From: JBPYFK01 sp051984675
GTDB lineage: Bacteria > Actinomycetota > Actinomycetes > Mycobacteriales > Pseudonocardiaceae
Assembly (NCBI GenBank): GCA_051984675.1
Contig: JBPYFK010000142.1
Coordinates: 1 to 14,799, forward strand
DNA: 14,799 bases
Direction: 5' to 3'
The position numbers and the translations under genes were made by a program. Position 1 is the first letter of the stretch, and each line of letters starts with the position of its first letter. Below the pieces are notes generated by a model, which did no database searches, was not told the DNA's origin, and saw only the letters and a program-made list of their open reading frames with translations. Positions 6,702 to 14,655 of this stretch are shown piece by piece.

Positions 6702-7571
6702 CTACCCGAGGCCGTGGGCGGCCGACTGGACGGTGTGCTGGAGCAGAAGCGCGGTCGTGACAGGGCCAACGCCACCGGGAACCGGTGTCAGGCCCGCGAC
6801 ACGTCCCTGGACCGCGGCGGCGTCGACGTCGCCGACCAGGCCACCGCCCTCGGTGGGGTTGGTGCCCACGTCGATGACGACCGCGTCCGGGGAGAGGTGT
6901 TCGGCCGTGATGAGCCCGGCACGTCCGACCGCCGAGACCACGACGGCGGCTTGCCGCGTCAACGAGGCGAGGTCTTTGGTGTGGCGGTGACACACCGTGA
7001 TGGTGGCGTCCCGGTGCAGCAGCAACTGCGCGGTGGGATTACCCACGACGGTGGACCGGCCGACGACGACAGCGTGGCGCCCCGCCAACGGGATCTCGTG
7101 GTGATCCAGCAGCGCCATGACCGCCTCAGCGGTGGCGGGCGCGAAGGTCGCCTTACCGACGACCAGCCGGCCCAGACTCTCCGGGTTCGCTCCGTCGACG
7201 TCCTTGCTGGGGTCGATGGCCGAAGCCAACTCGTCGAAGTCGGCACCCGGCGGCAGCGGGGTCTGCAGGATGATCCCATGCACCGTCGGGTCCTGGCTGA
7301 GGCCCTGGAGGGTGCCGCGGATCTGTTCCAGCGACGCACCGGGTCCACGATCGACGATGGTGCAGACGATCCCGCACTTCTCCGCCGCCCTCGCGATGGA
7401 GCGGACGTACCAGGCGCTGGACTCGTCGGTGGTCGCGACGACCACGGCCAGCCGCGGCCTCGTCCCGACGGCCGTCAGGTTCGCGGCGAGGACGGTGGTC
7501 CGAGCGCGAATGCTGGCGGCCAGCTCCTTGCCGCTGAGGCTGGCCGTCGCCAGCGCGGTGCCCGTGCTCAT
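6702..7571 (-). CDS. folD: FolD-like methylene-THF dehydrogenase lacking the cyclohydrolase lysine
   Basis: The protein has 289 residues. The FolD fold is clear: LAVVVATTDESSAWYV, LQTPLPPG, SKDVDG (122-127), the NADP-binding stretch VVGRSTVVGNP (169-179), and TPVPGGVGPVT near the C-terminus. Bifunctional FolD oxidises 5,10-methylene-THF and hydrolyses the methenyl product using the Lys of a YxxxK motif (Tyr50/Lys54 in E. coli, Tyr52/Lys56 in human). Here the motif reads YVRSI, with Tyr55 kept and Ile59 in the lysine's place. The PCTP loop is PATA (145-148), and QLPLP is QTPLP. Loss of this Lys is known to abolish cyclohydrolase activity in the human enzyme, so this is probably a dehydrogenase only. 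The ATG at 7571 overlaps the stop of the FchA-like gene (ATGA), and that protein could supply the missing hydrolysis. The family is certain; mono-functionality is inferred. Confidence 0.9.
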   Translation of the reverse strand: MSTGTALATASLSGKELAASIRARTTVLAANLTAVGTRPRLAVVVATTDESSAWYVRSIARAAEKCGIVCTIVDRGPGASLEQIRGTLQGLSQDPTVHGIILQTPLPPGADFDELASAIDPSKDVDGANPESLGRLVVGKATFAPATAEAVMALLDHHEIPLAGRHAVVVGRSTVVGNPTAQLLLHRDATITVCHRHTKDLASLTRQAAVVVSAVGRAGLITAEHLSPDAVVIDVGTNPTEGGGLVGDVDAAAVQGRVAGLTPVPGGVGPVTTALLLQHTVQSAAHGLG

Positions 7572-8188
7572 GCGGTCACCTCCGTTCGCACCGCCGCGGT
7601 GACCTTCTCCGCCCGTGTGGCGAGATCATCGACCTTGTTGATCACGTCGACGAAGGAGCCGCGCAGGTGGGGGTCCCTGATGTTGGCGAGGTTGATCTCG
7701 ACGTTCACCCGCGCCGTCGTCGCCGCGGCCCTCGCCGCCTCGGCGGCGGCAGCGATGTCACTGATCACGTTGCGGTTCCCCACCGGCAGCAGCTTCTCGG
7801 CGAGTTCGACGATCCTGTCAGCGAGGTTGACCACGCGCGCCGGAACACGGGTCGCACCGACCAAGGCGTTGGCGATCGCCAAAGTGCGGTCCGCGACCTC
7901 ACTCGTGGTCGTCTTCGGCATCCGGTATGCGTCGGTCACGGCGGTGAACGCCGTCATGTCGTCTTCGGCCAAGGCGAGCGCGTCGTTTCGCAGCTCGTCA
8001 GCGGCCTCCCGGACAGAATCGATCGTCGCGGCATGTGGGGCGTAGGCAGCCGAATCGCTGTAACGGGCCACCATTGCCACAAGCGCAGCGGCCTGCGCCG
8101 CGTGAACCGCGGCCGTCGCGCCCCCGCCAGGGGCGGGAACTCGATCGGCTAGGGAGTCGAGGAAGTCCTCAACCGTGTCATGACGCAT
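7568..8188 (-). CDS. fchA: FchA-like methenyl-THF cyclohydrolase (cyclodeaminase/cyclohydrolase family)
   Basis: This 206-residue, largely helical protein matches the family of methenyl-THF cyclohydrolase FchA and the cyclodeaminase domain of FTCD. The signature APGGGATAA lies at about 19-27 after VEDFLDSLADRVP. Next come Ala-rich helices and the later conserved LLPVGNRNVISDIAAAAEAA region, where this family keeps Asn and Asp residues. The reaction is either conversion of 5,10-methenyl-THF to 10-formyl-THF or formimino-THF deamination. No formiminotransferase gene is nearby, whereas a FolD-like gene without the cyclohydrolase lysine overlaps it downstream and purU follows, so cyclohydrolase is favoured. 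The start is ATG 8188, preceded by AAGGA about seven bases upstream. It lies 52 bases after sdaA, one of the larger gaps in the operon. The alternative, cyclodeaminase activity, cannot be excluded from sequence. Confidence 0.88.
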   Translation of the reverse strand: MRHDTVEDFLDSLADRVPAPGGGATAAVHAAQAAALVAMVARYSDSAAYAPHAATIDSVREAADELRNDALALAEDDMTAFTAVTDAYRMPKTTTSEVADRTLAIANALVGATRVPARVVNLADRIVELAEKLLPVGNRNVISDIAAAAEAARAAATTARVNVEINLANIRDPHLRGSFVDVINKVDDLATRAEKVTAAVRTEVTA

Positions 8189-8240
8189 AGAGGTGTCCTT
8201 AATGGAAGGTCATTCTTGGATGGAGACGAGGTGATCGCGG

Positions 8241-9596
8241 TCAGCATTCAATGACGTTGACCGCGAGACCGCCGCGCGCGGTTTCCTTGTACTTGTCCTT
8301 CATGTCGCGCCCGGTCTCGCGCATCGTCTTGATGACCTTGTCCAGCGAGACGAAGTGACTACCGTCGCCGCGTAGCGCCATGCGCGCCGCCGTGATGGCC
8401 TTCACCGAGGCAACGGCGTTGCGCTCGATGCAGGGGATCTGCACCAGGCCGCCAATGGGATCGCAGGTCAGTCCCAGGTTGTGCTCCATCGCGATCTCGG
8501 CGGCGTTCTCCACCTGATACGGGGTTCCGCCCAAGACCTCGGTCAGGCCGGCAGCCGCCATCGAACAGGCCGAACCGACCTCGCCCTGACATCCCACTTC
8601 CGCGCCGGAAATCGAGCCGATCTCCTTGAACAGCAAGCCGACCGCGGCCGCGGCGAGCAGGAAGCGGACCACGCCGTCTTCGTTCGCGCCAGGAACGAAA
8701 CGTGTGTAGTAGTGCAACACTGCCGGAACGATGCCCGCCGCTCCGTTGGTCGGTGCGGTCACCACACGACCACCGGCAGCGTTCTCCTCGTTGACCGCCA
8801 GCGCGAACAACGCGACCCACTCCAGCGGATCATCATTGTCCCGCAGCGCGGCCGAAAGCTCCGCCGCCCGGCGACGTACCTTCAATCCACCCGGCAACTC
8901 GCCCGAAGTGGCACACCCGTTGTCGACGCACTCCCGCATCACGCTCCAGATGTGCAGGATTCCCTTGCGCACGACATCCTCAGCGCGCCAGGACACCTCG
9001 TTGGCCAGCATCACACCCGAGATCGGCAGGCCGGATTCCGCCGTGTGCGCCAGTAACTGCTCCCCGGTGCGGAAGGGGAATCGCACCGGGGTCGCATCGG
9101 GCTTGATCCGGTCCGTGCCGGAGCTGGCGTCATCGACGACGAACCCGCCACCGACGGAGTAGTACACAGCCGAGCACAGCTCGGTTTCGGCCGAATCGGT
9201 GGCGGTGAATCTCATCCCGTTAGGGTGCACCGGCAACGACTTCCGGCGATACATGACCAGGTCCTGATCGACGCCGAAGCTGATCTCATGCGTGCCGTCG
9301 AGCCTGAGCCGGCCGGTGTCCCGGATCTCCGCGACCCGAGGTTCGACCGCCTTGGGGTCCACGGACTCCGGCGGATGGCCTTCCAGACCCAGCAGTACCG
9401 CCTTCGGACTGCCGTGCCCGTGTCCGGTGGCTCCCAACGAACCGAACAGCTCCGCCTTCACCCGCACGGCCTGGTTCAGGTGCCCCTCATCGCGCAACCG
9501 GGACACGAACATCTTCGCCGCGCGCATCGGTCCCACGGTATGCGAGCTCGATGGGCCGATGCCCACCGAGAACAGATCGAAGACGCTGACGGTCAT
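8241..9596 (-). CDS. sdaA: L-serine dehydratase, single-chain iron-sulfur type
   Basis: SdaA converts L-serine to pyruvate and ammonia using a [4Fe-4S] cluster. The 451-residue protein starts at VSVFDLFSVGIGPSSSHTVG (the N-terminal domain signature) and fuses both halves that are separate chains in Bacillus. Cluster cysteines are Cys336 (GCQGEVGSAC), Cys378 (LTCDP) and Cys389 (IPCIERN). The last residue, Cys451 (NVIEC), corresponds to the tail-in-mouth ligand of the Legionella enzyme, and all four are seven residues lower than the published Cys343/385/396/458 as I recall them. The frame is open upstream to 9968, but that extension lies over soxG and has no family match. ATG 9596 overlaps the soxG stop (ATGA). 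In this operon it drains serine made by GlyA from glycine and methylene-THF into central metabolism. Confidence 0.96.
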   Translation of the reverse strand: MTVSVFDLFSVGIGPSSSHTVGPMRAAKMFVSRLRDEGHLNQAVRVKAELFGSLGATGHGHGSPKAVLLGLEGHPPESVDPKAVEPRVAEIRDTGRLRLDGTHEISFGVDQDLVMYRRKSLPVHPNGMRFTATDSAETELCSAVYYSVGGGFVVDDASSGTDRIKPDATPVRFPFRTGEQLLAHTAESGLPISGVMLANEVSWRAEDVVRKGILHIWSVMRECVDNGCATSGELPGGLKVRRRAAELSAALRDNDDPLEWVALFALAVNEENAAGGRVVTAPTNGAAGIVPAVLHYYTRFVPGANEDGVVRFLLAAAAVGLLFKEIGSISGAEVGCQGEVGSACSMAAAGLTEVLGGTPYQVENAAEIAMEHNLGLTCDPIGGLVQIPCIERNAVASVKAITAARMALRGDGSHFVSLDKVIKTMRETGRDMKDKYKETARGGLAVNVIEC

Positions 9597-10192
9597 GTCG
9601 GCCCGCCTCTCCCGAACTCGCCTGCCGCGTCGGCGAGCCAGTCGGCCAGGTAGCGCGCGAAGGACGACCGAACGATCAGCCAGTAGCTCGGTGCCGTGGT
9701 ATCCGCGCACACGAGGATGACCTGTGCCCGCGCGAGGAGTGTCTGGACGCATTGCCCCGGCGCGAACGCGCGGGGGTGGAGGTCGATCGCGCAGCCTTTG
9801 GCCAGGACGTCTCGGGCGCGCGGCCCGGAGACCTCGATGACCGTGCGCTGTGCGGAAACATCGGTCACAGCGCCGAATTCCTCGCCCAAGGCGTCGTTGA
9901 GCGTGTTCTGAATCCGTGCGGACTCGCTCTCCGGCCCCACCACCAGCCATTCGTCCGGCCCCAGCCACAGCACGGTCATGTCACCGGAGATGGCGACTTC
10001 ACCTGGCTGGTGCGGCAGCATGACGCCGATGGCGGTCCCGATGCGTTCCGCTTCGCTGCTCTTGGGGTCGACGCGCAGGTTGATCTGGGTGGTGAAGGCG
10101 CGCTCGCGCAGCCGAAGCCGCTCCGGGGTAGCTGCCGAGGCCAGTTGGTCCGCGCGCGCGGCCAGCGGGCTTTCGGCATACGTCTCAGCCAT
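9593..10192 (-). CDS. soxG: sarcosine oxidase, gamma subunit
   Basis: This is the small gamma subunit of heterotetrameric sarcosine oxidase, 199 residues, which is normal for the family. Recognisable stretches are LRERAFTTQINLRVDP, the VLWLGPDEWLVVGP motif (about 74-87), the TDVSAQRTVIEVSGPRARDV segment (about 109-128), and a C-terminal SYWLIVRSSFARYLADWL helix. The fold resembles part of the GcvT/YgfZ folate-binding family, and the subunit helps assemble the complex rather than carrying a flavin. ATG 10192 lies inside the end of soxA with an 8-base overlap, and the stop overlaps the sdaA start by 4 bases, so translation is probably coupled on both sides. Confidence 0.93.
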   Translation of the reverse strand: MAETYAESPLAARADQLASAATPERLRLRERAFTTQINLRVDPKSSEAERIGTAIGVMLPHQPGEVAISGDMTVLWLGPDEWLVVGPESESARIQNTLNDALGEEFGAVTDVSAQRTVIEVSGPRARDVLAKGCAIDLHPRAFAPGQCVQTLLARAQVILVCADTTAPSYWLIVRSSFARYLADWLADAAGEFGRGGPT

Positions 10193-13031
10193 CGCGCCGG
10201 GCTCCTTCCTTGTCGTAGAAGACGCTGTCGGTGACGGTCAGCGGGACGAGCTGGTCACCGATCGGGCTGTAGATGGTCTGGCCGACGCGGTTGCGCCCGT
10301 CCTTCACCAGTGCCAGTGCGAAACCGCGTTCGAGCGTCGCGCTGCGGTAGCTGGACGTGACGTGTCCGAGCATGGGTACGGGTGGCTGTGGGAGCTGCGA
10401 TGTTTCGACCAGTTGCGCGCCCTCCGCAAGCACGAGGGCGGGGTCTTCTGGCAGCAGGCCGACGAGCTGCTTGCGGTCCTCTCGCCGGGTGTCCGCACGT
10501 GCGAACGAGCGTTTGCCGAGGAAGTCGGGCTTCTTCTTGGACACCGCCCAGCTCATGCCCAGGTCGTGCGGGGTCACCGTGCCGTCGGTGTCCTGGCCGA
10601 CGATCGGGAATCCCTTCTCGGCGCGCAGCACGTGCATGGTTTCCGTGCCGTAGGGCGTGATGCCGTCCGGCTGCCCGGCGTCGATGAGCGCCTCCCAGAG
10701 CGCACGTCCGTGCCACCACGGAACGTTGATCTCGTAGGCCAACTCGCCGGAGAAGCTGATCCGGCACACGCGGGCCTCCTGTCCGGCCACCCGACCGTTC
10801 TTCCAGGACATGAACGGGAAACTGTCGTTGTCCAGCTCGAGTCCGCTGGAGACCCGTGCCAGGACGTCCCGTGACTTCGGACCCACCAGGGCGACCGTGG
10901 CCCACTGCTCGGTGACCGAAGTCAGGTGCACCCGCAGGTCGGTCCACTCGGTCTGCAGCCAGTCCTCCAGCCACTCCAGCACGCCCGCCGCACCACCGGA
11001 GGTCGTGCTGATCAGGTAGTGGCCCTCGTCCAGGCAGACCACGGTGCCGTCGTCGAAGACCATGCCGTCGGAGGTGCACATCAAGCCATACCGGATGCGA
11101 CCAACCTTGAGTGTCGACATCATGTTGGTGTAGACGCGGTCGAGGAACTCCGCCGCGTCCGGCCCCTTGACATCGATCTTGCCCAGTGTGGACACGTCCT
11201 GGATACCGACGCCCCGCCGCGCCGCGCGACATTCCCGCAGCACGGCGGCTTCCATGTCCTCGTCAGCGCACGGGTAGTACCAGGGACGCTTCCACTGGCC
11301 GACGTTCTCGAAGTCCGCTCCGGCAGCCACGTGCCAGTCGTGCATGGCGGTGACCCGGATCGGGTCGTAGAGATCACCGCGATCACGACCCGCCAGGGCC
11401 GCGAACGAGACCGGCGCGAACGGCGCGCGGTACGTCGTGGTACCCACGTCCGCGAGGTCCCGCTGGAGGGCGCCTGCGATGATCCCGGTGGCAGCGATCC
11501 CCGAGGTCTTGCCCTGGTCGTGAGCAGTACCGATCGTCGTGTAGCGCTTGACATGCTCCACTGAGGACAGTCCAGCGTCCGTGGCGCGGTACACGTCGGC
11601 CACCGTGGAGTCGCGGGCCAAGTCGACGAACTGGGTAGCCCCAGCGTTCTCCGCATCGGGGTCCGGGACCCGCCACAGGTTCGTGCCCGCGAGGACGCGT
11701 GCCCGCTCGGTCCGGGGACGGACCGCCGGTTCGGGCTCGAAGCCAAGCGACCGGCACGCGTCCGCGCCCGCTGCGCTTCCGCTGCGCAGGCATTCCGCAG
11801 TGCTGAACAGTCCCGCGCACGCTCCGGCCGAGCGCACGGCCTGGCGTACGCCGGCGGGCAGGAACGCGCCGATCCGCTCATCGAACCGGAGCGTGCCGCC
11901 GGCCTGGCTGTGCAGGTGGACAGCCGGCGTCCAGCCGCCGGACACCAGCAGCAGGTCGCAGCTCAGCTCCTGCGGTACGCCCACGATGCGGGTGCGGTCC
12001 GAATCGAGCGCGCCGACGTGCGCGGCGGAGACCCGCTCGTCGCCGGACGTGTTGATCACGGCGCTGCCCGAATGGATCGGAATGGCCTGGGCAGCGCACA
12101 GTGCGCTCCAGTGCGCCGGGACGGTGTCGCGAACGTCGACAATCCCGACGATCTCGACACCACTTTCGTGCAGGTCCAGTGCCGCTGGGTAGGCGCTGTC
12201 GTTCGTGGTGAACACGACCGCGCGACGGCCAGCGTGGACCGCGTAGCGGTGGAGGTAGGTCTGGGCGGCCCCGACCAGCATGGTGCCGGGCCGGTCATTG
12301 CCCGAGAACACCAACGTCCGCTCGTAGGACCCCGTCGCCAGCACGACCTCGCGGGCACGGATACGCCAGACGCGTTGCCGGCTGCTGGCACCCTCACCCC
12401 GATGTTCGACGGCTACGAGGTAGTTGTCGTCGTAGTAGCCGAACACGGTGGTGTGGCGCAGGATCTGAACGTCTTCCTGGGCTTCTAACGCAGCCGCCGT
12501 GCGGTCGATCCAGTGTTGTGCCGGCGCGCCGTCGAGCGCGTCGGTCCGTCCCAGCAGGGTTCCGCCGAGCTCGGTGTCCGCGTCCGCGAGTATCACGCGG
12601 GCGCCGCTGCTCGCCGCCGCGTCAGCCGCCGCGAGGCCGGCGGGCCCGCCACCAACGACGAGGACGTCGCAGTGCGCGTGCATGGTGTCGTAGCGCGCCG
12701 GGTCGGGCTCAGTAGCCAGGCGCCCCTGTCCCGGCAGTCCCGTGGCCTCCAGGCCCTCCCGCAGGACGACCGTCGGGGCGGTCAGCATCGGCTCCGGGAA
12801 GGGCCGTTCGATCTGCACGAGCGCGGTCGGTTCCTCGGTGCCGGCACTGAAGATCCCGCGCGACCGGCCGTACTTGATGCTCGTGCCGACCTGGTGGACA
12901 CCGTTGGCCAGCAGGGCGGATGCCAGCGTGTCCCCGGCATACCCAACGAGATCGGCGCCGTTGAAGCGGAAGCTCACCGGGCGCTCGCGGTCGATGCGGC
13001 CGCCGGTGGGGAGCCTGAAGTCGTTGCTCAT
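10185..13031 (-). CDS. soxA: sarcosine oxidase, alpha subunit
   Basis: This is the large subunit, 948 residues, as expected (about 950-1000). An N-terminal domain (about 1-100) contains the typical SIKYGRSRGIFSAGTEEP. It is followed by a dinucleotide-binding domain (VLVVGGGPAGLAAADAAA, 123-140; GSYERTLVFSGNDRPGTML, about 234-252), which binds NAD+ in the known enzyme. Next is a linker with VEHVKRYTTIGTAHDQGKTS (491-510). A C-terminal GcvT-like domain (about 560-940) holds the tetrahydrofolate site, with DVSTLGKIDVKGPDAAEFL and SFSGELAYEINVPW. The methylene group leaves the beta-subunit active site through an internal cavity and is captured here as 5,10-methylene-THF. ATG 13031 overlaps the soxD stop (ATGA), and the stop overlaps soxG by 8 bases. 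Confidence 0.97.
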   Translation of the reverse strand: MSNDFRLPTGGRIDRERPVSFRFNGADLVGYAGDTLASALLANGVHQVGTSIKYGRSRGIFSAGTEEPTALVQIERPFPEPMLTAPTVVLREGLEATGLPGQGRLATEPDPARYDTMHAHCDVLVVGGGPAGLAAADAAASSGARVILADADTELGGTLLGRTDALDGAPAQHWIDRTAAALEAQEDVQILRHTTVFGYYDDNYLVAVEHRGEGASSRQRVWRIRAREVVLATGSYERTLVFSGNDRPGTMLVGAAQTYLHRYAVHAGRRAVVFTTNDSAYPAALDLHESGVEIVGIVDVRDTVPAHWSALCAAQAIPIHSGSAVINTSGDERVSAAHVGALDSDRTRIVGVPQELSCDLLLVSGGWTPAVHLHSQAGGTLRFDERIGAFLPAGVRQAVRSAGACAGLFSTAECLRSGSAAGADACRSLGFEPEPAVRPRTERARVLAGTNLWRVPDPDAENAGATQFVDLARDSTVADVYRATDAGLSSVEHVKRYTTIGTAHDQGKTSGIAATGIIAGALQRDLADVGTTTYRAPFAPVSFAALAGRDRGDLYDPIRVTAMHDWHVAAGADFENVGQWKRPWYYPCADEDMEAAVLRECRAARRGVGIQDVSTLGKIDVKGPDAAEFLDRVYTNMMSTLKVGRIRYGLMCTSDGMVFDDGTVVCLDEGHYLISTTSGGAAGVLEWLEDWLQTEWTDLRVHLTSVTEQWATVALVGPKSRDVLARVSSGLELDNDSFPFMSWKNGRVAGQEARVCRISFSGELAYEINVPWWHGRALWEALIDAGQPDGITPYGTETMHVLRAEKGFPIVGQDTDGTVTPHDLGMSWAVSKKKPDFLGKRSFARADTRREDRKQLVGLLPEDPALVLAEGAQLVETSQLPQPPVPMLGHVTSSYRSATLERGFALALVKDGRNRVGQTIYSPIGDQLVPLTVTDSVFYDKEGARRDG

Positions 13032-13321
13032 CGAGTCACCGTCCTGGAGTCAGAGCCCGCGTGCTCGCGGCTGGTCTGCGCCGGTCGGATCGCGTTGGTC
13101 ACGGTGTCGCGGTGCACGGTGAACCACCGCCTACACCCGGACGCGTGCGACCAGCGCTCAGCGAAGACGCCCTTGGGGTTGTCGCGGAAGAACAGGAACC
13201 TGGCCCATTCCTCGTCGGACACCAGCTCGGGGTTGGCCGGGTAGTGAACATCCGCCTGCCCGCCGTAGTGGAATTCGTTCTCGTCGCGCGGACCGCACCA
13301 CGGACAAGGGATCAGCATCAT
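13028..13321 (-). CDS. soxD: sarcosine oxidase, delta subunit (zinc-binding)
   Basis: This short 97-residue subunit begins MMLIPCPWCGPRDENEF. Cys6, Cys9, His59 and Cys63 (in RWSHASGCRRWF) form the zinc site known from the Stenotrophomonas enzyme. ADVHYPANPELVSDEEWARF and LFFRDNPKG are also characteristic. The start is either of two adjacent ATGs (13321, 13318), with a strong AGGAGG about eight bases before the first. The stop overlaps the soxA start by four bases. A 101-base gap with tandem repeats separates it from soxB, unlike the overlaps elsewhere in the sox cluster. The C-terminal 25 residues are Arg/Ser/Thr-rich and probably disordered. Confidence 0.95.
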   Translation of the reverse strand: MMLIPCPWCGPRDENEFHYGGQADVHYPANPELVSDEEWARFLFFRDNPKGVFAERWSHASGCRRWFTVHRDTVTNAIRPAQTSREHAGSDSRTVTR

Positions 13322-13379
13322 GGTGGAGACCTCCTCAGCAGGAGCACGTCGTGCGGGGCCGTCAGTGGGGATCAGTCGG

Positions 13380-13430
13380 GCCCTGACATCAGTTCCGCCC
13401 TGACATCAGTTGCGCCCTGACATCAGTGCG
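13380..13430. repeat. three tandem 17-bp repeats between soxB and soxD, overlapping the soxB stop
   Basis: Plus-strand units are GCCCTGACATCAGTTCC (13380-13396), GCCCTGACATCAGTTGC (13397-13413) and GCCCTGACATCAGTGCG (13414-13430). A degenerate part-copy with GATCAGTCGG precedes them (13370-13379). In the sense of transcription each unit contains ACTGATGTCAGGGC, and the TGA in the unit nearest soxB is that gene's stop codon. The arms CTGA and TCAG are inverted around TG. The array may have arisen by duplication of the 3' end of soxB and fills about half of the soxB-soxD gap. Confidence 0.9.
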
Positions 13431-14655
13431 CAACGCCAGCGGCGCCGTGCTCGTCAATCAGGGCGCCGGTGGTGAAGCGCTCCAGACTGAACGGCGCGTT
13501 CAGCGGATGCGGCCGGTCATGGGCGATCGTGTGCGCGAAGCACCACCCCACCCCCGGAGTGGCCTTGAACCCGCCAGTGCCCCAACCGCAGTTGACATAC
13601 AGGCCATCGAACGGGGTCAACCCCATGATCGCCGAGGCGTCCGGTGTCACGTCGACGACGCCGGCCCAGGTCCGCAGCACGTGCGCCCGCGAGAACATCG
13701 GGAACAGCTCCACCGCCGCCGACATCTGCCGCTCGATCAAGTGGAACGCGCCGCGCTGGGAATAGGAGTTGTAGGCGTCGACCCCGGCGCCAAGAACCAG
13801 TTCTCCCTTGTGCGCCTGGGAAACGTAGACGTGCACCGCGTTGGACATCACCACGGTCGGATGCACCGGCTCCAACAGCTCCGACACCAGCGCCTGCAAC
13901 GGGTGGCTCTGGATCGGCAGGCGAAGGCCGAGCGAGTCGGTAATGGTGGACGTGCGGCCAGCCGCCGCGAGCGCCACCTTGCCCGCGCCGATGCGTCCCC
14001 GCGTGGTCCGCACGCCGGCCACCCGGTCATCCACCAGATCGATGCCGGTGACCTCGCAGTCCTGTATCAGGTCGACGCCCATCCGGTCGAGGGCACGCGC
14101 GAATCCCCATGCGACGTGGTCGTGCTTGGCAATGCCCGCGCGCGGCTGGTACGTCGCTCCCAGCACCGGGTAGCGGACGTCGGGCGAGGTGTTGAGGATC
14201 GGGCAGATCTCCTTGACCTGCGCGGGGTCCAGGAACTCGGCGTCGATTCCGTTGAGCTTGTTAGCGTTGACCCGGCGCACCGAGTCGCGCACGTCCTGCA
14301 GGGAGTGCGCGAGGTTGAGCACGCCGCGCTGGCTGAACAGCAGCGGGTAGTCCAGCTCCTCCTCCAGCCCCTCCCAGAGCTTCAAAGCGTGCTCGTAGAG
14401 CCCGGCGCTTTCGTCCCAGAGGTAGTTGGAGCGGATGATCGTGGTGTTGCGGGCCATGTTTCCGCCGGCCAGCCACCCGCGCTCCAGCACGGCCATGTTC
14501 GTGATGCCGTGGTTTTTCGCCAGGTAGTAGGCCGTGGCCAGGCCGTGTCCACCACCGCCGACGATCACCACGTCGTAGGAGCGCTTCGGTTCGGGGGAGC
14601 GCCACAGCCAGTCGGGGTGTTCGGGGAGGTCTGCCCCCGGGGTGCGCGGTGTCAT
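13423..14655 (-). CDS. soxB: sarcosine oxidase, beta subunit (catalytic flavin subunit)
   Basis: This is the flavin-bearing subunit where sarcosine is oxidised, 410 residues, the usual length. The N-terminal dinucleotide-binding motif is VVIVGGGGHGLATAYYLA (29-46), followed by LERGWLAGGNMARNTTIIRSN. His178 in GIAKHDHVAWG matches the histidine that covalently holds FMN in known enzymes (His173 in Corynebacterium). The C-terminal GWGTGGFKATPG stretch is also typical of the family. FAD is bound non-covalently. The start at ATG 14655 overlaps the glyA stop by one base (TGATG) and has GGAGG six bases before it. The C-terminus ends in GVAH, with the stop codon inside the first unit of the 17-bp repeat. 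No damage is visible. Confidence 0.97.
   Translation of the reverse strand: MTPRTPGADLPEHPDWLWRSPEPKRSYDVVIVGGGGHGLATAYYLAKNHGITNMAVLERGWLAGGNMARNTTIIRSNYLWDESAGLYEHALKLWEGLEEELDYPLLFSQRGVLNLAHSLQDVRDSVRRVNANKLNGIDAEFLDPAQVKEICPILNTSPDVRYPVLGATYQPRAGIAKHDHVAWGFARALDRMGVDLIQDCEVTGIDLVDDRVAGVRTTRGRIGAGKVALAAAGRTSTITDSLGLRLPIQSHPLQALVSELLEPVHPTVVMSNAVHVYVSQAHKGELVLGAGVDAYNSYSQRGAFHLIERQMSAAVELFPMFSRAHVLRTWAGVVDVTPDASAIMGLTPFDGLYVNCGWGTGGFKATPGVGWCFAHTIAHDRPHPLNAPFSLERFTTGALIDEHGAAGVAH

Noticed and set aside
5895..8045. Long plus-strand open frame of 716 codons opposite purU, folD and fchA.
   Set aside because: It is a mirror of the high-GC genes on the other strand, rich in Arg, Gly and Asp with no recognisable domain, while the minus-strand frames encode clear families.
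9597..9968. Open extension of the sdaA frame upstream to 9968, which would make a 575-residue protein.
   Set aside because: The added part lies over soxG in another frame and is Arg/Gly-rich. The serine dehydratase signature begins right at ATG 9596.
13380..13430. The 17-bp tandem repeats as a CRISPR array.
   Set aside because: The units are contiguous with no spacers and are far shorter than CRISPR repeats.
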